A program made the translations under genes and the position numbers. Below, in pieces: positions 39,427-47,706 of a stretch of DNA of 64,000 bases; within the stretch, counting starts at the first letter, position 1; the number at the start of each line of letters is the position of its first letter. The notes beneath the pieces were generated by a model. The model saw only the letters and a program-made list of their open reading frames with translations. It did not search any database and was not told the DNA's origin. This DNA is from Streptomyces sp. ML-6 (lineage in GTDB: Bacteria; Actinomycetota; Actinomycetes; Streptomycetales; Streptomycetaceae), in contig NZ_JAOTIK010000001.1 in NCBI RefSeq assembly GCF_030116705.1, positions 1,116,001 to 1,180,000 of the forward strand, read 5' to 3'.

Positions 39427-39776
39427 TCGGCCGTTCCTCCGGCACCGGTCGCCCGCCGGGCGGGGAAGCGAGTGCCGCGAACTCGCCCGGGAAATGGAGC
39501 AGTTCGTGTCCCCAGTTCGTGTTCCCCGCCGACGCAATGCAATTGTGATGCAGTTCCCGAATGGCCCGGGAGATTGCCCGCGGAGCGGCACGGCGAACTC
39601 TTTCCGGGAATTCCCGCCGCCCCGGCGGCCTGCCCGTCCGCGATATCCGGATACGGATTATCGATGAGCGGATCACGCCCCGGACACCGTCACCCGGGGT
39701 GAATCATTCGCGAAAGCGCTCACGTCCCCGTACCGGAAGGCCACGCACCGTACCGGAGGGACATGGAGCGGGAAAC
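39427..39776. other. Gene-free, palindrome-rich gap upstream of tRNA-Val copy 2
   Basis: No supported gene. The stretch is visibly less GC-rich than its surroundings. It contains a tandem CAGTTCGTGT(C/T)CCC repeat (39500-39526), a 12-bp palindrome CGGGAATTCCCG (39605-39616), a 10-bp palindrome TATCCGGATA (39644-39653) and a repeated CCGTACCGGA. It looks like relic or regulatory DNA. Confidence 0.5.
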
Positions 39777-39817
39777 ACGGAGGGCCCGTGAGACTCTGCG
39801 TCTCACGGGCCCTCCGT
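39777..39817 (-). terminator. Terminator of tRNA-Val(CAC) copy 2
   Basis: A perfect 18-bp stem ACGGAGGGCCCGTGAGAC/GTCTCACGGGCCCTCCGT with a 5-nt loop lies 6 bp past the tRNA, followed by GTGTTTCC on the minus strand. Confidence 0.92.
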
Positions 39818-39823
39818 CCGGGG

Positions 39824-39895
39824 TGGGCGATACTGGGTTCGAACCAGTGACCTCTTCGGTGTGAACGAAGCGCTCTCCCACTGAGCTAATCGCCC
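39824..39895 (-). tRNA. tRNA-Val (anticodon CAC), copy 2
   Basis: A 72-nt cloverleaf identical to the copy at 36204-36275, including a few flanking bases on each side. Anticodon loop TTCACAC; CCA not encoded. Confidence 0.97.
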
Positions 39896-39972
39896 GGGTG
39901 CGGACCAAACATTACCCCATGTCAGCGGTGCCCCGTGACCACCCCCGGCTCAGCCCCGCACCCGCCCCGGGA

Positions 39973-40464
39973 TCACTCGTTGATCTTCCACGGCATGACG
40001 ATGCCGAACTTCCAGACGTAGACCCCCACCAGCACCGCGACGATCACCAGCCCGGTCACGGTGAGGATGATGTTGCGCCGCCGGACCTTGGGGTCGAGCG
40101 CCCGCTGGGCGGCCTCGGTGACCTTCCGCCTCGTCCAGCGGAGCACCAGCTGGGCCCAGACGAACTCGGTCGCCCAGATCGCCATGCCGCCGAAGATCAC
40201 CAGCCAGCCGGGGCCGGGCAGCGGCAGCATGATGATCCCCGCCACGACCACGGCGAGACCGACCACGAAGACGCCGACCTGCCAGCTCAGGTGCAGCGGC
40301 TTGGACGCCTTGATGAACCCGGGCGCCCTGGACCCGAGCTGCCGGTCCTCCTTCGTCACCTCTTGGGCGACCTCCCCCGTCACGCCGTCCGCCCCATCCC
40401 CCGCGGCGGGCCCGGGGGCCGCCCGTCCGGCGCTCCCGCCCCGCTCGTCACGCTCCGCTTTCAT
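39973..40464 (-). CDS. PGPGW (TIGR02611) family membrane protein
   Basis: The 163-residue product has the diagnostic LPLPGPGWLVIFGGMAIWA segment (about 81-99) in the first hydrophobic hairpin and a third TM near 133-153. An N-terminal ~50-residue polar region is Gly/Ala-rich. The family is known only as a membrane protein of unknown function. It starts at ATG 40464 without a clear ribosome-binding site; a TTG three codons upstream is possible. It is divergent from ssgB with about 190 bp between them. Confidence 0.85.
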   Translation of the reverse strand: MKAERDERGGSAGRAAPGPAAGDGADGVTGEVAQEVTKEDRQLGSRAPGFIKASKPLHLSWQVGVFVVGLAVVVAGIIMLPLPGPGWLVIFGGMAIWATEFVWAQLVLRWTRRKVTEAAQRALDPKVRRRNIILTVTGLVIVAVLVGVYVWKFGIVMPWKINE

Positions 40465-40569
40465 GGAGGACAACCTACCGGAACGGTCTTCATCACCGGA
40501 ATGGCCGCATAACCGAAAGTTACACACCGCCGTACGAGCTATCCGAAGGAACACAAAAAGGTCAGAGGG

Positions 40570-40595
40570 GTTTACAACGCCACCGTAGGTGGCAT
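40570..40595 (+). promoter_or_regulatory. Possible stress sigma (SigH-type) promoter of ssgB
   Basis: GTTTAC at 40570 is followed about 15 bp later by GGTGGCAT, a degenerate match to the SigH/SigB-type GTTT-N14-16-GGGTAT pattern. I recall that ssgB of S. coelicolor is reported to depend on SigH, which is why I list it; the -10 match is weak. Confidence 0.35.
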
Positions 40596-40654
40596 GTCGA
40601 TTTCGCCGACGTGCGAATCCCCGAGCGCACACTGAGCGAAAGGCCCTGGCGCTT

Positions 40655-41068
40655 ATGAACACCACGGTCAGCTGCGAGCTGCACCTGCGCCTCGTTGTGT
40701 CGAGCGAGTCCTCACTGCCTGTCCCCGCGGGCTTGCGGTATGACACGGCCGATCCGTATGCCGTGCACGCCACCTTCCATACCGGAGCGGAGGAGACGGT
40801 CGAATGGGTATTCGCCCGCGACCTCCTCGCCGAGGGGCTGCACCGCCCCACCGGCACCGGAGACGTCCGCGTCTGGCCATCCCGTAGTCACGGCCAGGGC
40901 GTCGTCTGCATCGCGCTGAGCTCCCCGGAGGGCGAAGCCCTGCTCGAAGCCCCGGCGCGGGCCCTGGAGTCGTTCCTGAAGCGGACCGACGCCGCGGTCC
41001 CACCGGGCACCGAACACCGCCACTTCGACCTCGACACGGAGCTCTCTCACATCCTGGCCGAGAGCTGA
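40655..41068 (+). CDS. ssgB: Sporulation septation protein SsgB
   Basis: This 137-residue SsgA-like protein begins MNTTVSCELHLRLVV and matches the nearly invariant streptomycete SsgB along its full length. SsgB binds FtsZ and, with SsgA, positions the Z-ladders that become sporulation septa in aerial hyphae. It starts at ATG 40655; GCGAAAGGCC lies 8-17 nt upstream. Two long hairpins follow. Its presence is the strongest single sign that the source is a Streptomyces or close relative. Confidence 0.95.
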   Translation: MNTTVSCELHLRLVVSSESSLPVPAGLRYDTADPYAVHATFHTGAEETVEWVFARDLLAEGLHRPTGTGDVRVWPSRSHGQGVVCIALSSPEGEALLEAPARALESFLKRTDAAVPPGTEHRHFDLDTELSHILAES

Positions 41069-41081
41069 GCCAGGCGGAGAG

Positions 41082-41122
41082 CCGCGCGGCGCCGTCCGAC
41101 TCGGGGAGACGGCGCCGCGCGG
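41082..41122 (+). terminator. Terminator of ssgB
   Basis: A perfect 15-bp stem CCGCGCGGCGCCGTC/GACGGCGCCGCGCGG with an 11-nt loop lies 13 bp past the stop. Confidence 0.88.
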
Positions 41123-41140
41123 ACAACCTCATACGGTCGG

Positions 41141-41186
41141 CACCGGCGCCGTGACCACACGATCCACCGTGGTCACGGCGCCGGTG
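41141..41186. repeat. Second perfect inverted repeat in the ssgB-CGNR gap
   Basis: An 18-bp perfect inverted repeat CACCGGCGCCGTGACCAC/GTGGTCACGGCGCCGGTG encloses 10 nt. It comes only 18 bp after the ssgB terminator and could be a back-up terminator, an operator or a small-RNA stem. The rest of the gap (41187-41412) holds no supported gene; short frames on both strands lack ribosome-binding sites. Confidence 0.75.
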
Positions 41187-41412
41187 CGTGTCCGCCGCAC
41201 GGTCCCCTCCGGCGGGCCGGCGCCCGCGCCGGGCCGGAACGCGCCCGTACAGGGCCGGTGGCCGCCCGCCGGCCCCACGGGACCGGCCCGTGGCCGGTAT
41301 GCGCTCACCGCGCCCCGCACGGGCCCTCTCGGCCCTCTGCGCCCCGCCGCCGAGCCAGTAGAGTCAGCCGGCATCGGCGGGCACCCGCCCGCCGGAGGCA
41401 GGGAGCGAAAGC

Positions 41413-42003
41413 GTGCTGATCCCACACGACACCCGGATCGCCCTCGACACGGTGGTCGATCTGCTCAACACCGCACCGGAGAGCGAACCGCCGTCGGGCG
41501 GGGCGCGGCCGGGAGACGGACAGGGCGACGGCCTCGCCGGCGTCGAGGCGCTGTACGACTTCGCGCGGCGCCATCGCATCAGCGGCGTCGGCACGCTCGA
41601 CGAGAAGGACCTGCGGGCGGTGCGGGACGTACGGGCCCGTTTCGCGGAGGTCTTCGCGACGGACGACCTCCAGCTCGCCGCCTCGCTCGTCAACACGCTC
41701 GTCGCGGCCGCCGGCACGACGCCGCAGCTCAGCAATCACGACGGCTACGACTGGCACGTGCACTACTTCGCGCCGGACGCCTCGATCGCCGACCACCTCG
41801 CGGCCGACTGCGGCATGGCGCTGGCCTTCATCGTGGTGGCGGGCGAGCTCGAGCGGCTGCGCAGGTGCGAGGCGCCGGACTGCCGGCACGCCTTCGTCGA
41901 CCTGTCCCGCAACCGCTCCCGCCGCTACTGCTCCAGCCGCACGTGCGGCAACCGTCTGCACGTGGCCGCGTACCGGGCACGCCGCAAGGAAGCGGCCGGC
42001 TGA
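41413..42003 (+). CDS. CGNR zinc-finger / ABATE-domain protein
   Basis: The 196-residue product has an N-terminal helical ABATE domain (about 5-140). A C-terminal CGNR zinc finger follows, with four cysteines in CEAPDC (about 155-160) and YCSSRTCGNRLHVAAYRARR (about 177-196). The family is thought to act as a stress-related or transcriptional regulator in actinobacteria. It starts at GTG 41413 with GGGAGC upstream. A tiny membrane-protein gene converges on it with a 4-bp gap. Confidence 0.9.
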   Translation: MLIPHDTRIALDTVVDLLNTAPESEPPSGGARPGDGQGDGLAGVEALYDFARRHRISGVGTLDEKDLRAVRDVRARFAEVFATDDLQLAASLVNTLVAAAGTTPQLSNHDGYDWHVHYFAPDASIADHLAADCGMALAFIVVAGELERLRRCEAPDCRHAFVDLSRNRSRRYCSSRTCGNRLHVAAYRARRKEAAG

Positions 42004-42007
42004 CCGT

Positions 42008-42163
42008 TCACAGCAGGAACAGATCGTGCAGCGCGGCCATCAGCAGCAGGCCACCGATCACCCCCAGGAAGATCATCAAAGGGGGCTGGGAAAGCGCGAA
42101 GAGGCAGCCGCGCGGCTCTTCGGCAGGGGGTGCGGGGGCATCGCCCCGGGAGGTGTCCACCAT
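42008..42163 (-). CDS. Small single-TM protein
   Basis: The 51-residue product has a polar N-terminus (MVDTSRGDAP) with a Cys at about residue 20 and one C-terminal TM (about 27-50, PLMIFLGVIGGLLLMAALH). I recognise it as a small conserved streptomycete membrane protein without a known function. ATG 42163 is chosen over the TTG at 42205 because the added 14 residues do not look conserved. Upstream signals are weak. It lies downstream of the LacI-type gene on the same strand. Confidence 0.6.
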   Translation of the reverse strand: MVDTSRGDAPAPPAEEPRGCLFALSQPPLMIFLGVIGGLLLMAALHDLFLL

Positions 42164-42275
42164 CTCGGGACGATCATGACCTACTCCGGACCCACCGAAC
42201 GCCAATAGGCCTCATTGCGACGGGAGTTCACTCGTACCGGGTGGTCCGTGATTCGCTCCGGCGGCCGATCCGCCG

Positions 42276-43385
42276 TCACGTGTTCGGCAGTGCTCCCGGG
42301 GCCCCGGGGTCCGCCGGGCCCGCCGCCGCTCCGCCCGTGCGCCCTCGGCCCGGCGGCGTGCTGGAGGCCCGCACCGTCGTGCTGGAGGCCCGCGCCACGA
42401 GTTCCGGCCGGAGCACCACGTCGCGGTGCCGGTGGCTGCCGTCCTCGTGGTCCGACTCCTCCAGCAGCAGTTCCGCCGCCATCCGCCCCATCACGGCCGC
42501 GGGCCGGCGGACCGAGGTGAGCGGCACGGCCGCGGCGGCGGCGAACTCGATGTCGTCGTACCCGACGATGGCCAGGTCGTGCGGCACCCGGACGCCCGCC
42601 GCGTACAGGGCCTGCAGCACGCCGAGGGCGAGCAGGTCGTTGGCGCAGAACACCGCGGTCGGCCGGGGCACGAGACCGAGCAGCCGGGCCCCGGCGTCGC
42701 GGCCGGCCGCCACGTCCAGGCGTTCGGAGGGGATCTCGACGAGGGCCCCGGGCGGCAGTCCGCCCTCGGCCAGCGCCGCCAGGGCGCCCTCGCGCCGGTC
42801 CCTGATCTGCTGGAGGTCGTCGGGGCCGCTGACGTACGTCACCGAGCGGTGCCCGGCCGAGACCAGGTGGCCGACGGCCAGGGCGCCGCCGCGGACGTCG
42901 TCGACGGAGACCGAGCAGGTCCCCCCGCCGGACGCCACCCGGTCCACCAGGACGAAGGGGATGCGGTGGCGGCGGAACGCCGCCAGGTGCCGGCCGGTCG
43001 CGTCGGCGGGCGTGACCAGGACGCCGCACACCCGCTGCTCGGCGAAGAGCCCCAGGTACTCGGCCTCCTCCGCCGGGTCCTGGTCGCTGTTGCAGACCAT
43101 GACGCCGAGACCGGCCTTCCGGGCGGCGCGCTCGGCGCCGCGGGCCACGTCCACGAAGAACGGGTTGCCCATGTCGAGGACGAGCAGCGCCATGATCCGG
43201 CTCCGGCCCGCCCTGAGCTGGCGCGCCGACTCGCTGCGCACGTACCCGAGTTCCTCGATGGCGGCCAGTACCCGGGCCCGGGTCTCCGGCAGCACCGCCT
43301 CGGGCCTGTTGATCACATTGGAGACCGTGCCCACGGAGACTTCGGCCCGTCGGGCCACGTCCTTGATCCCTGCCACGCGCGCCAC
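42276..43385 (-). CDS. LacI-family transcriptional regulator
   Basis: The 369-residue product has an N-terminal HTH (IKDVARRAEVSVGTVSNVIN, about 7-26), the hinge ESARQLRAGRSR, and a periplasmic-binding-protein-like effector domain (about 62-335) ending VLRPELVARAS. A Pro/Gly-rich tail of ~30 residues follows. LacI regulators usually control sugar uptake, but no sugar operon lies next to it, so the targets are elsewhere or the gene regulates itself. It starts at GTG 43385; the GTG at residue 4 is an alternative. Confidence 0.92.
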   Translation of the reverse strand: MARVAGIKDVARRAEVSVGTVSNVINRPEAVLPETRARVLAAIEELGYVRSESARQLRAGRSRIMALLVLDMGNPFFVDVARGAERAARKAGLGVMVCNSDQDPAEEAEYLGLFAEQRVCGVLVTPADATGRHLAAFRRHRIPFVLVDRVASGGGTCSVSVDDVRGGALAVGHLVSAGHRSVTYVSGPDDLQQIRDRREGALAALAEGGLPPGALVEIPSERLDVAAGRDAGARLLGLVPRPTAVFCANDLLALGVLQALYAAGVRVPHDLAIVGYDDIEFAAAAAVPLTSVRRPAAVMGRMAAELLLEESDHEDGSHRHRDVVLRPELVARASSTTVRASSTPPGRGRTGGAAAGPADPGAPGALPNT

Positions 43386-43485
43386 TCGTCCTGCCCCACC
43401 GATGCCCTCGGCCGCGCCCGTCCGCGGCGTCGCCCCATCGTACGGAGGGCGCCCCGGGACGGTCCGTCGGCCGGTGCGGCGCGGA

Positions 43486-43932
43486 TCAGATGCCGTGCTT
43501 CTTCAAAATGGCCTCGATGTCGCTGAAGTCGTCGCCGGACGAGGCGGGCTGCCGCCGGGGCTTCGCCTTCGGGGCCGCCGGTGTCCCGGCCCCCAGGGAG
43601 GGCGCCGAGGCCCCGGGGGCGACGGCGTCGGCCCGCGCCGCCCGGGCCGCGGCCCTGCGTTCCTTGCGGGTGCCGCCGCTGCGGCGTTCGACCGCGCGCG
43701 TGGTCGTGAACAGCACCCAGGCCAGGGCGAGCAGTCCGAAGCCGGCCCAGATGCTCGGCTCGAAGGCGATCCCGGCCACCCAGTCCACGATCCCGGTCAG
43801 TGCCAGCCCGATCGGGACCAGTGAGTAGGCGGCGATCCGGGTGGCGGCGAGGAAACGCTTGCGGTACGCGGTGACGGCGGCGATGCCCAGGCCCGCGGCG
43901 GACACCGCGGCGCAGATGGTCTCGGCAAGCAT
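43486..43932 (-). CDS. Small membrane protein with conserved C-terminal motif
   Basis: The 148-residue product has three TM segments (about 5-22, 32-52, 58-77) and a basic Arg/Ala-rich linker. A short acidic-amphipathic end, DDFSDIEAILKKHGI, looks like a binding peptide. It resembles a conserved streptomycete protein of unknown function. It starts at ATG 43932 with GGAGGCACC upstream, a strong signal. It lies alone between the LacI gene and a divergent DsbA-like gene. Confidence 0.72.
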   Translation of the reverse strand: MLAETICAAVSAAGLGIAAVTAYRKRFLAATRIAAYSLVPIGLALTGIVDWVAGIAFEPSIWAGFGLLALAWVLFTTTRAVERRSGGTRKERRAAARAARADAVAPGASAPSLGAGTPAAPKAKPRRQPASSGDDFSDIEAILKKHGI

Positions 43933-44130
43933 CGGTGCCTCCAGGCGCACGGGGAAACGTCCCTTCCATCCTGCACCGGCGACCGGGCTCGGGGCCACGA
44001 TCGGGAACCACATCAGGGACTTTTCAGGGCCGGGATCCTCCCCAGGTGCCGACCCGGCCCGCCGGGCCCTCCCCCGGAGCGGGCGGGGTGCGGGTTGGGA
44101 GGTGCGGGCGGCCCCTGGGAGACTGGCCCC

Positions 44131-44646
44131 ATGAGCGATTCCACCCCTGCCGCACCCGTCGTCCTCGACCTCTGGTGCGACCTCCAGTGCCCCGACTGCC
44201 ACCGGGCCCTCGACGATGTGCGGGCCCTGCGGGCCCAGTACGGCGACCGGCTGGAGGTGCGGCTGCGGCACTTCCCGCTGGAGAAGCACAAGCACGCCCA
44301 CGCCGCCGCGCAGGCCGCCGAGGAGGCCGTGGCCCAGGGCAAGGACTGGGCGTACGTCGAGGCCCTCCTCGCCCGCACCGGCGACCTCGGCCGCGTCGGC
44401 GAGCCGCTGCTGATCGAGGTGGCGGGGGAACTCGGCCTGGACACCGAGGAGATGGACACCGCCCTGATCGACGGGCGGCACATGCTGATCGTCGACGCCG
44501 ACCAGGCCGAGGGCAAGGCGATCGGGGTCACCGGCACCCCGACGTACGTGATCGGCGACGAGCGGCTGGACGGCGGCAGGAGCCAGGACGGGCTGCGCGA
44601 GCGCATCGTGGAGATCGCCGACCGGCTGCTCGCCGAACGGGGCTGA
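44131..44646 (+). CDS. DsbA-family thiol-disulfide oxidoreductase
   Basis: The 171-residue thioredoxin-fold protein carries CPDC (20-23) after a preceding Cys16 and the cis-proline loop TGTPTYVIG (about 141-149). It resembles the FrnE/DsbA subfamily. No signal peptide is visible, so it is probably cytoplasmic, unlike classical DsbA. It starts at ATG 44131. It converges on the double-GNAT gene. Its redox partner is unknown. Confidence 0.87.
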   Translation: MSDSTPAAPVVLDLWCDLQCPDCHRALDDVRALRAQYGDRLEVRLRHFPLEKHKHAHAAAQAAEEAVAQGKDWAYVEALLARTGDLGRVGEPLLIEVAGELGLDTEEMDTALIDGRHMLIVDADQAEGKAIGVTGTPTYVIGDERLDGGRSQDGLRERIVEIADRLLAERG

Positions 44647-44700
44647 GCGGACGGGGCCCGAGCAGGGCCGAGCGGACGGCGGACGGGCCGAGCGGGCGGG

Positions 44701-45537
44701 TCAGAGCGTCTTGGCCAGGTTGTACCGGGCCGTCCGGTAGCCGAGCGACTCGTACAGCCGCAGGGCGGGCGTGTTGGAGGCGAACACGTGCAGCCCGAGC
44801 CGGTGGAGGCCCGCGGCCAGGACGAGGCGTTCCGCGTGCAGCATCAGGGTGCGCCCATGGCCGCGGCCCCGGTGCTCCTCGGCCACCTCGACGTCGAAGA
44901 CGTATCCGGCGCTCACGCCCTCGATCTCCTCGCGCACCGACACCCACAGGTGGCCGACGGCCTCGCCCCGGGCCACGAGCACGTGGAGGAGCATGCCCTC
45001 GGTGTCCCGGCCGTCCGGCAGGTTGCGGTCGTGGTCGGACCTGGACTTGCGCAGGGCCTGATCGGCCGGCACGCCCCGGTCGATCCAGGACTGCGCGTAC
45101 TCCTCGACGCTGGTGCTGCGCCAGGCGTCGAACTCCTCGGCGGACATCGGCCGGGCGACGGCCCCGGCCGGGAGCGCGGGGGGCTCGGAGCCGAGTTCCT
45201 TGAGCATGTTGCGGCTGCGTTCGGTGTAGCCGAGCGCGGCCGCCAGGCCCCGGATGCCCTCGTTGTCCGCGGGCGCCTCCAGGCGGACCTGGGTACAGCC
45301 CCAGCCGCGCAGCACCTCCTCGGCGGCGAGCGCGGCGATGGTGCCGCGCCCGCGCCGCCGGTCCGGTTCGTCGACGCGCAGGGAGCGCAGCACACCGGCC
45401 CCCGTGCCGAACGCCGCGTCGGTGCCGATCTCGACGGAACCGACGGGTCGTCCGTTGTCGCACACGTCGTACGCGCGGGTCTTCGCGCCGTCGGCGCCTT
45501 GCTGGATCGGCCCGGTCGGCCGGAGGGTGGTGGTCAT
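44701..45537 (-). CDS. Double-domain GNAT N-acetyltransferase
   Basis: The 278-residue product has two GNAT modules. The first (about 20-110) includes RVDEPDRRRGRGTIAALAAEEVL, an acetyl-CoA-loop-like Q/R-x-x-G-x-G/A segment. The second (about 130-278) has VAEEHRGRGHGRTLMLHAE and NTPALRLYESLGYR. Tandem GNATs of the mycothiol-synthase-like type usually use one active and one degenerate domain; the substrate is not known. ATG 45537 is chosen because the frame upstream has no coding character. It lies downstream of pabC with 64 bp between them. Confidence 0.85.
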   Translation of the reverse strand: MTTTLRPTGPIQQGADGAKTRAYDVCDNGRPVGSVEIGTDAAFGTGAGVLRSLRVDEPDRRRGRGTIAALAAEEVLRGWGCTQVRLEAPADNEGIRGLAAALGYTERSRNMLKELGSEPPALPAGAVARPMSAEEFDAWRSTSVEEYAQSWIDRGVPADQALRKSRSDHDRNLPDGRDTEGMLLHVLVARGEAVGHLWVSVREEIEGVSAGYVFDVEVAEEHRGRGHGRTLMLHAERLVLAAGLHRLGLHVFASNTPALRLYESLGYRTARYNLAKTL

Positions 45538-45601
45538 CGGTGTTGTTCTATCCACCGGGCCCCGCCGCGTCACCCGGTTTTACGGATTCGGGGTGCCGGT
45601 C

Positions 45602-46426
45602 CTACGGGTCGAGGTCGTTCCCGGCCCGCTCCTCGAAGATCCGCATGGCCTTCGCGGTCACCGGTCCCGGGCCGCCGGGCAGCTCCCGGTCGTCCACCCG
45701 GTGGACGGCCTGCACATCGCGCAGCGTGGAGGTCAGGAAGATCTCCTCGGCCCGTTCCAGGACGTCGAACGGCAGCTCGGTCTCCTGCGCGCCCGTCCAT
45801 TCCACGGCCAGCGCGCGGGTGATCCCGGCGAGGCAGCCGGAGGCGACGGGCGGGGTGTGGAGCTGGCCGTCGAGCACGACGAAGACGTTGGAGCCGGTGC
45901 CTTCGCAGAGCTGTCCGACCGTGTTGGCGAAGAGCGCCTCCGACGCGCCGTGCTCGTGGGCGCGGGCGAGGGCGACGACGTTCTCGGCGTACGACGTGGT
46001 CTTGAGGCCGACGAGCGCGCCGCGTTCGTTGCGCGTCCAGGGGACGGTGATCACGGCGGTGGTGTCGGGGCGGCGGGCGACCCCGCCGAGGGCGATGACG
46101 AGCCCGGGGCCCGCGTCGCCGCGGTCGGAACCGAGCGGGGAGAGTCCGCCGGTGTAGGTGATGCGCAGCCGGCCGAGCGGCATCGGGTTGGCGTCGATGA
46201 CGGCGGCGCAGCCCCGGCGGATCTCGTCCAGGTCGGGCTCCGGGAGGCCGAGGCCGCGGGCCGATCGGGCCAGCCGGTCGAGGTGGCGGGTGAGGGCGAA
46301 GGGCCTGCCGTCGGTGGTCCTGATCGTCTCGAAGACGCCGTCCCCCACGGTGAGCCCGTGGTCGAGCACGGACACCCTGGCGTCGTCGGCGTCCCGCAGG
46401 CCGCCGTTCACCCACATCCTCATCAT
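45602..46426 (-). CDS. pabC: Aminodeoxychorismate lyase (PLP class IV aminotransferase fold)
   Basis: The 274-residue fold-type IV PLP enzyme has DHGLTVGDGVFETI (about 22-35), the PLP lysine in GLKTTSYAENV (Lys142) and the phosphate-binding EGTGSNVFVV (about 174-183). PabC converts aminodeoxychorismate to p-aminobenzoate and pyruvate for folate; a branched-chain aminotransferase is the alternative, but translational coupling to pabB strongly favours PabC. ATG 46426 overlaps the pabB stop as ATGA and has AGGAAGG upstream. Confidence 0.87.
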   Translation of the reverse strand: MMRMWVNGGLRDADDARVSVLDHGLTVGDGVFETIRTTDGRPFALTRHLDRLARSARGLGLPEPDLDEIRRGCAAVIDANPMPLGRLRITYTGGLSPLGSDRGDAGPGLVIALGGVARRPDTTAVITVPWTRNERGALVGLKTTSYAENVVALARAHEHGASEALFANTVGQLCEGTGSNVFVVLDGQLHTPPVASGCLAGITRALAVEWTGAQETELPFDVLERAEEIFLTSTLRDVQAVHRVDDRELPGGPGPVTAKAMRIFEERAGNDLDP

Positions 46427-47472
46427 GCGGTCCTTCCTGTTGTTCCGTGTTCGCCCGACGCCACCGCGAGCAGCCGGGACGCCTTGAGTTCGGTCTCGGC
46501 CCATTCGCGTTCGGGATCCGAGCCCCAGGTGATGCCGGCCCCGGTGCCGAAGCGGAGCACCGGAACCGTTCCGGTCCGGTCGATCCAGAAGGTGCGTATG
46601 CCGACGGCGAGCGAGGCGGTGCGGCGGTCGGCGTCGACCCAGCCGATGCCTCCGCAGTAGGGCCCGCGCGGGGCGGTCTCCAGTTCCCCGATGATCCGCA
46701 GGGCACTGGACTTGGGTGCCCCGGTGACCGATCCGGGCGGGAACGCCGCGTCGAGGAGTTCGGGCCAGCCGGCGCCCTCGGCGAGTTCGCCGCGCACGGT
46801 GGAGACGAGATGGACCAGGCCGGGGTGCTTCTCGACCACGCAGAGGTCGGGGACGGTGACCGAGCCGGTGGCGCAGACCCGGCCGAGGTCGTTGCGGACC
46901 AGGTCGACGATCATCACGTTCTCGGCGTGGTCCTTCTCCAGCAGATCGTTCTCGGTCCGGCCGGTGCCCTTGATCGGCCCCGACTCGACGGTCCGGCCGT
47001 CCCGCCGGAGGAAGAGCTCGGGGGACGCGGTGGCGATCTCGACGCCGTCCGCGGGCAGCCGAATCGTTCCTGCGTACGGGGCGGGGTTGCCCCGGGCCAG
47101 CAGCGCGGTCAGCGCGTCCACGTCCGCGGCCGGGTCGGGCAGGGGCGCGGTCAGCACCCGGCAGAGGTTGGCCTGGTAGACCTCGCCCGTCGCGATGTGT
47201 TCACGAATCCGTCGTACGCCCGTGGTGTACATGGCCCGGTCCAGGGACGAGGTCCAGTCGCCGACCGCGGGACCGCGCCAGGCCCCGGGCACCGGGGCGG
47301 GCACCGGCCGTCTGCGCACGGAGCCGAAGCGCGCGCAGACGAGGCGGCCCTCGAAATCGGCGGACACGGCCCAGAACCCGGTTGATTCGAGGGCCGCGGG
47401 ATCACTGGTCACATCCCGCAGGTCGGTCGCGAGGAGGCCGTCGAAGCGGGCCATTGGAGCAAGGTCGTGCAC
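46423..47472 (-). CDS. pabB: Aminodeoxychorismate synthase component I (chorismate-binding)
   Basis: The 349-residue product has the chorismate-utilising core with the PabB-diagnostic PIKGTGR (lysine in place of the Ala of anthranilate synthase), LVRNDLGRV and FPPGSVTGAPK. The N-terminal domain is shorter than in E. coli PabB. It makes 4-amino-4-deoxychorismate from chorismate and ammonia. The GTG at 47472 or the ATG at 47454 (MARFDG) could be the start. It is coupled to pabC; no pabA glutaminase lies in the window. Confidence 0.9.
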   Translation of the reverse strand: MHDLAPMARFDGLLATDLRDVTSDPAALESTGFWAVSADFEGRLVCARFGSVRRRPVPAPVPGAWRGPAVGDWTSSLDRAMYTTGVRRIREHIATGEVYQANLCRVLTAPLPDPAADVDALTALLARGNPAPYAGTIRLPADGVEIATASPELFLRRDGRTVESGPIKGTGRTENDLLEKDHAENVMIVDLVRNDLGRVCATGSVTVPDLCVVEKHPGLVHLVSTVRGELAEGAGWPELLDAAFPPGSVTGAPKSSALRIIGELETAPRGPYCGGIGWVDADRRTASLAVGIRTFWIDRTGTVPVLRFGTGAGITWGSDPEREWAETELKASRLLAVASGEHGTTGRTA

Positions 47473-47706
47473 GCGGTCGAGTCTAGATGTCGCGGCCGGT
47501 GGCGCCCGCCCGACGGAGCGTCGGCGGGCCCGGGGCCGCACCCCGGCCGGCGCTTCCCACCGGGGCCACCAGGGCTTTTGGCCGGCGCCCGGGGGACGCG
47601 CACCGGGGGGTGCCGTGGGGCGGGGTGCGCCGGGAGGGACCCCCGAGCGGCGTGCGACGACCCGCGCCGGGGCGGGTGCACCTCAGCACGCTGCGCAAAC
47701 GCGTTT
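47473..47706. other. Gene-free gap upstream of the tRNA cluster
   Basis: An extremely GC-rich stretch with no supported gene; it contains several imperfect GGGGTGC/GCACCCC-type inverted repeats. The pabB promoter should lie at its left edge and the tRNA promoter at its right edge. Confidence 0.5.

Noticed and set aside
37043..39676. An 877-residue minus-strand frame opposite the large membrane protein
   Set aside because: Arg/Gln/His-rich shadow; the plus strand shows repeated TM helices and proper codon bias.
41129..41425. A 98-residue minus-strand frame in the ssgB-CGNR gap
   Set aside because: Overlaps the perfect inverted repeat and the CGNR start; low-complexity Gly/Pro/Arg and no ribosome-binding site.
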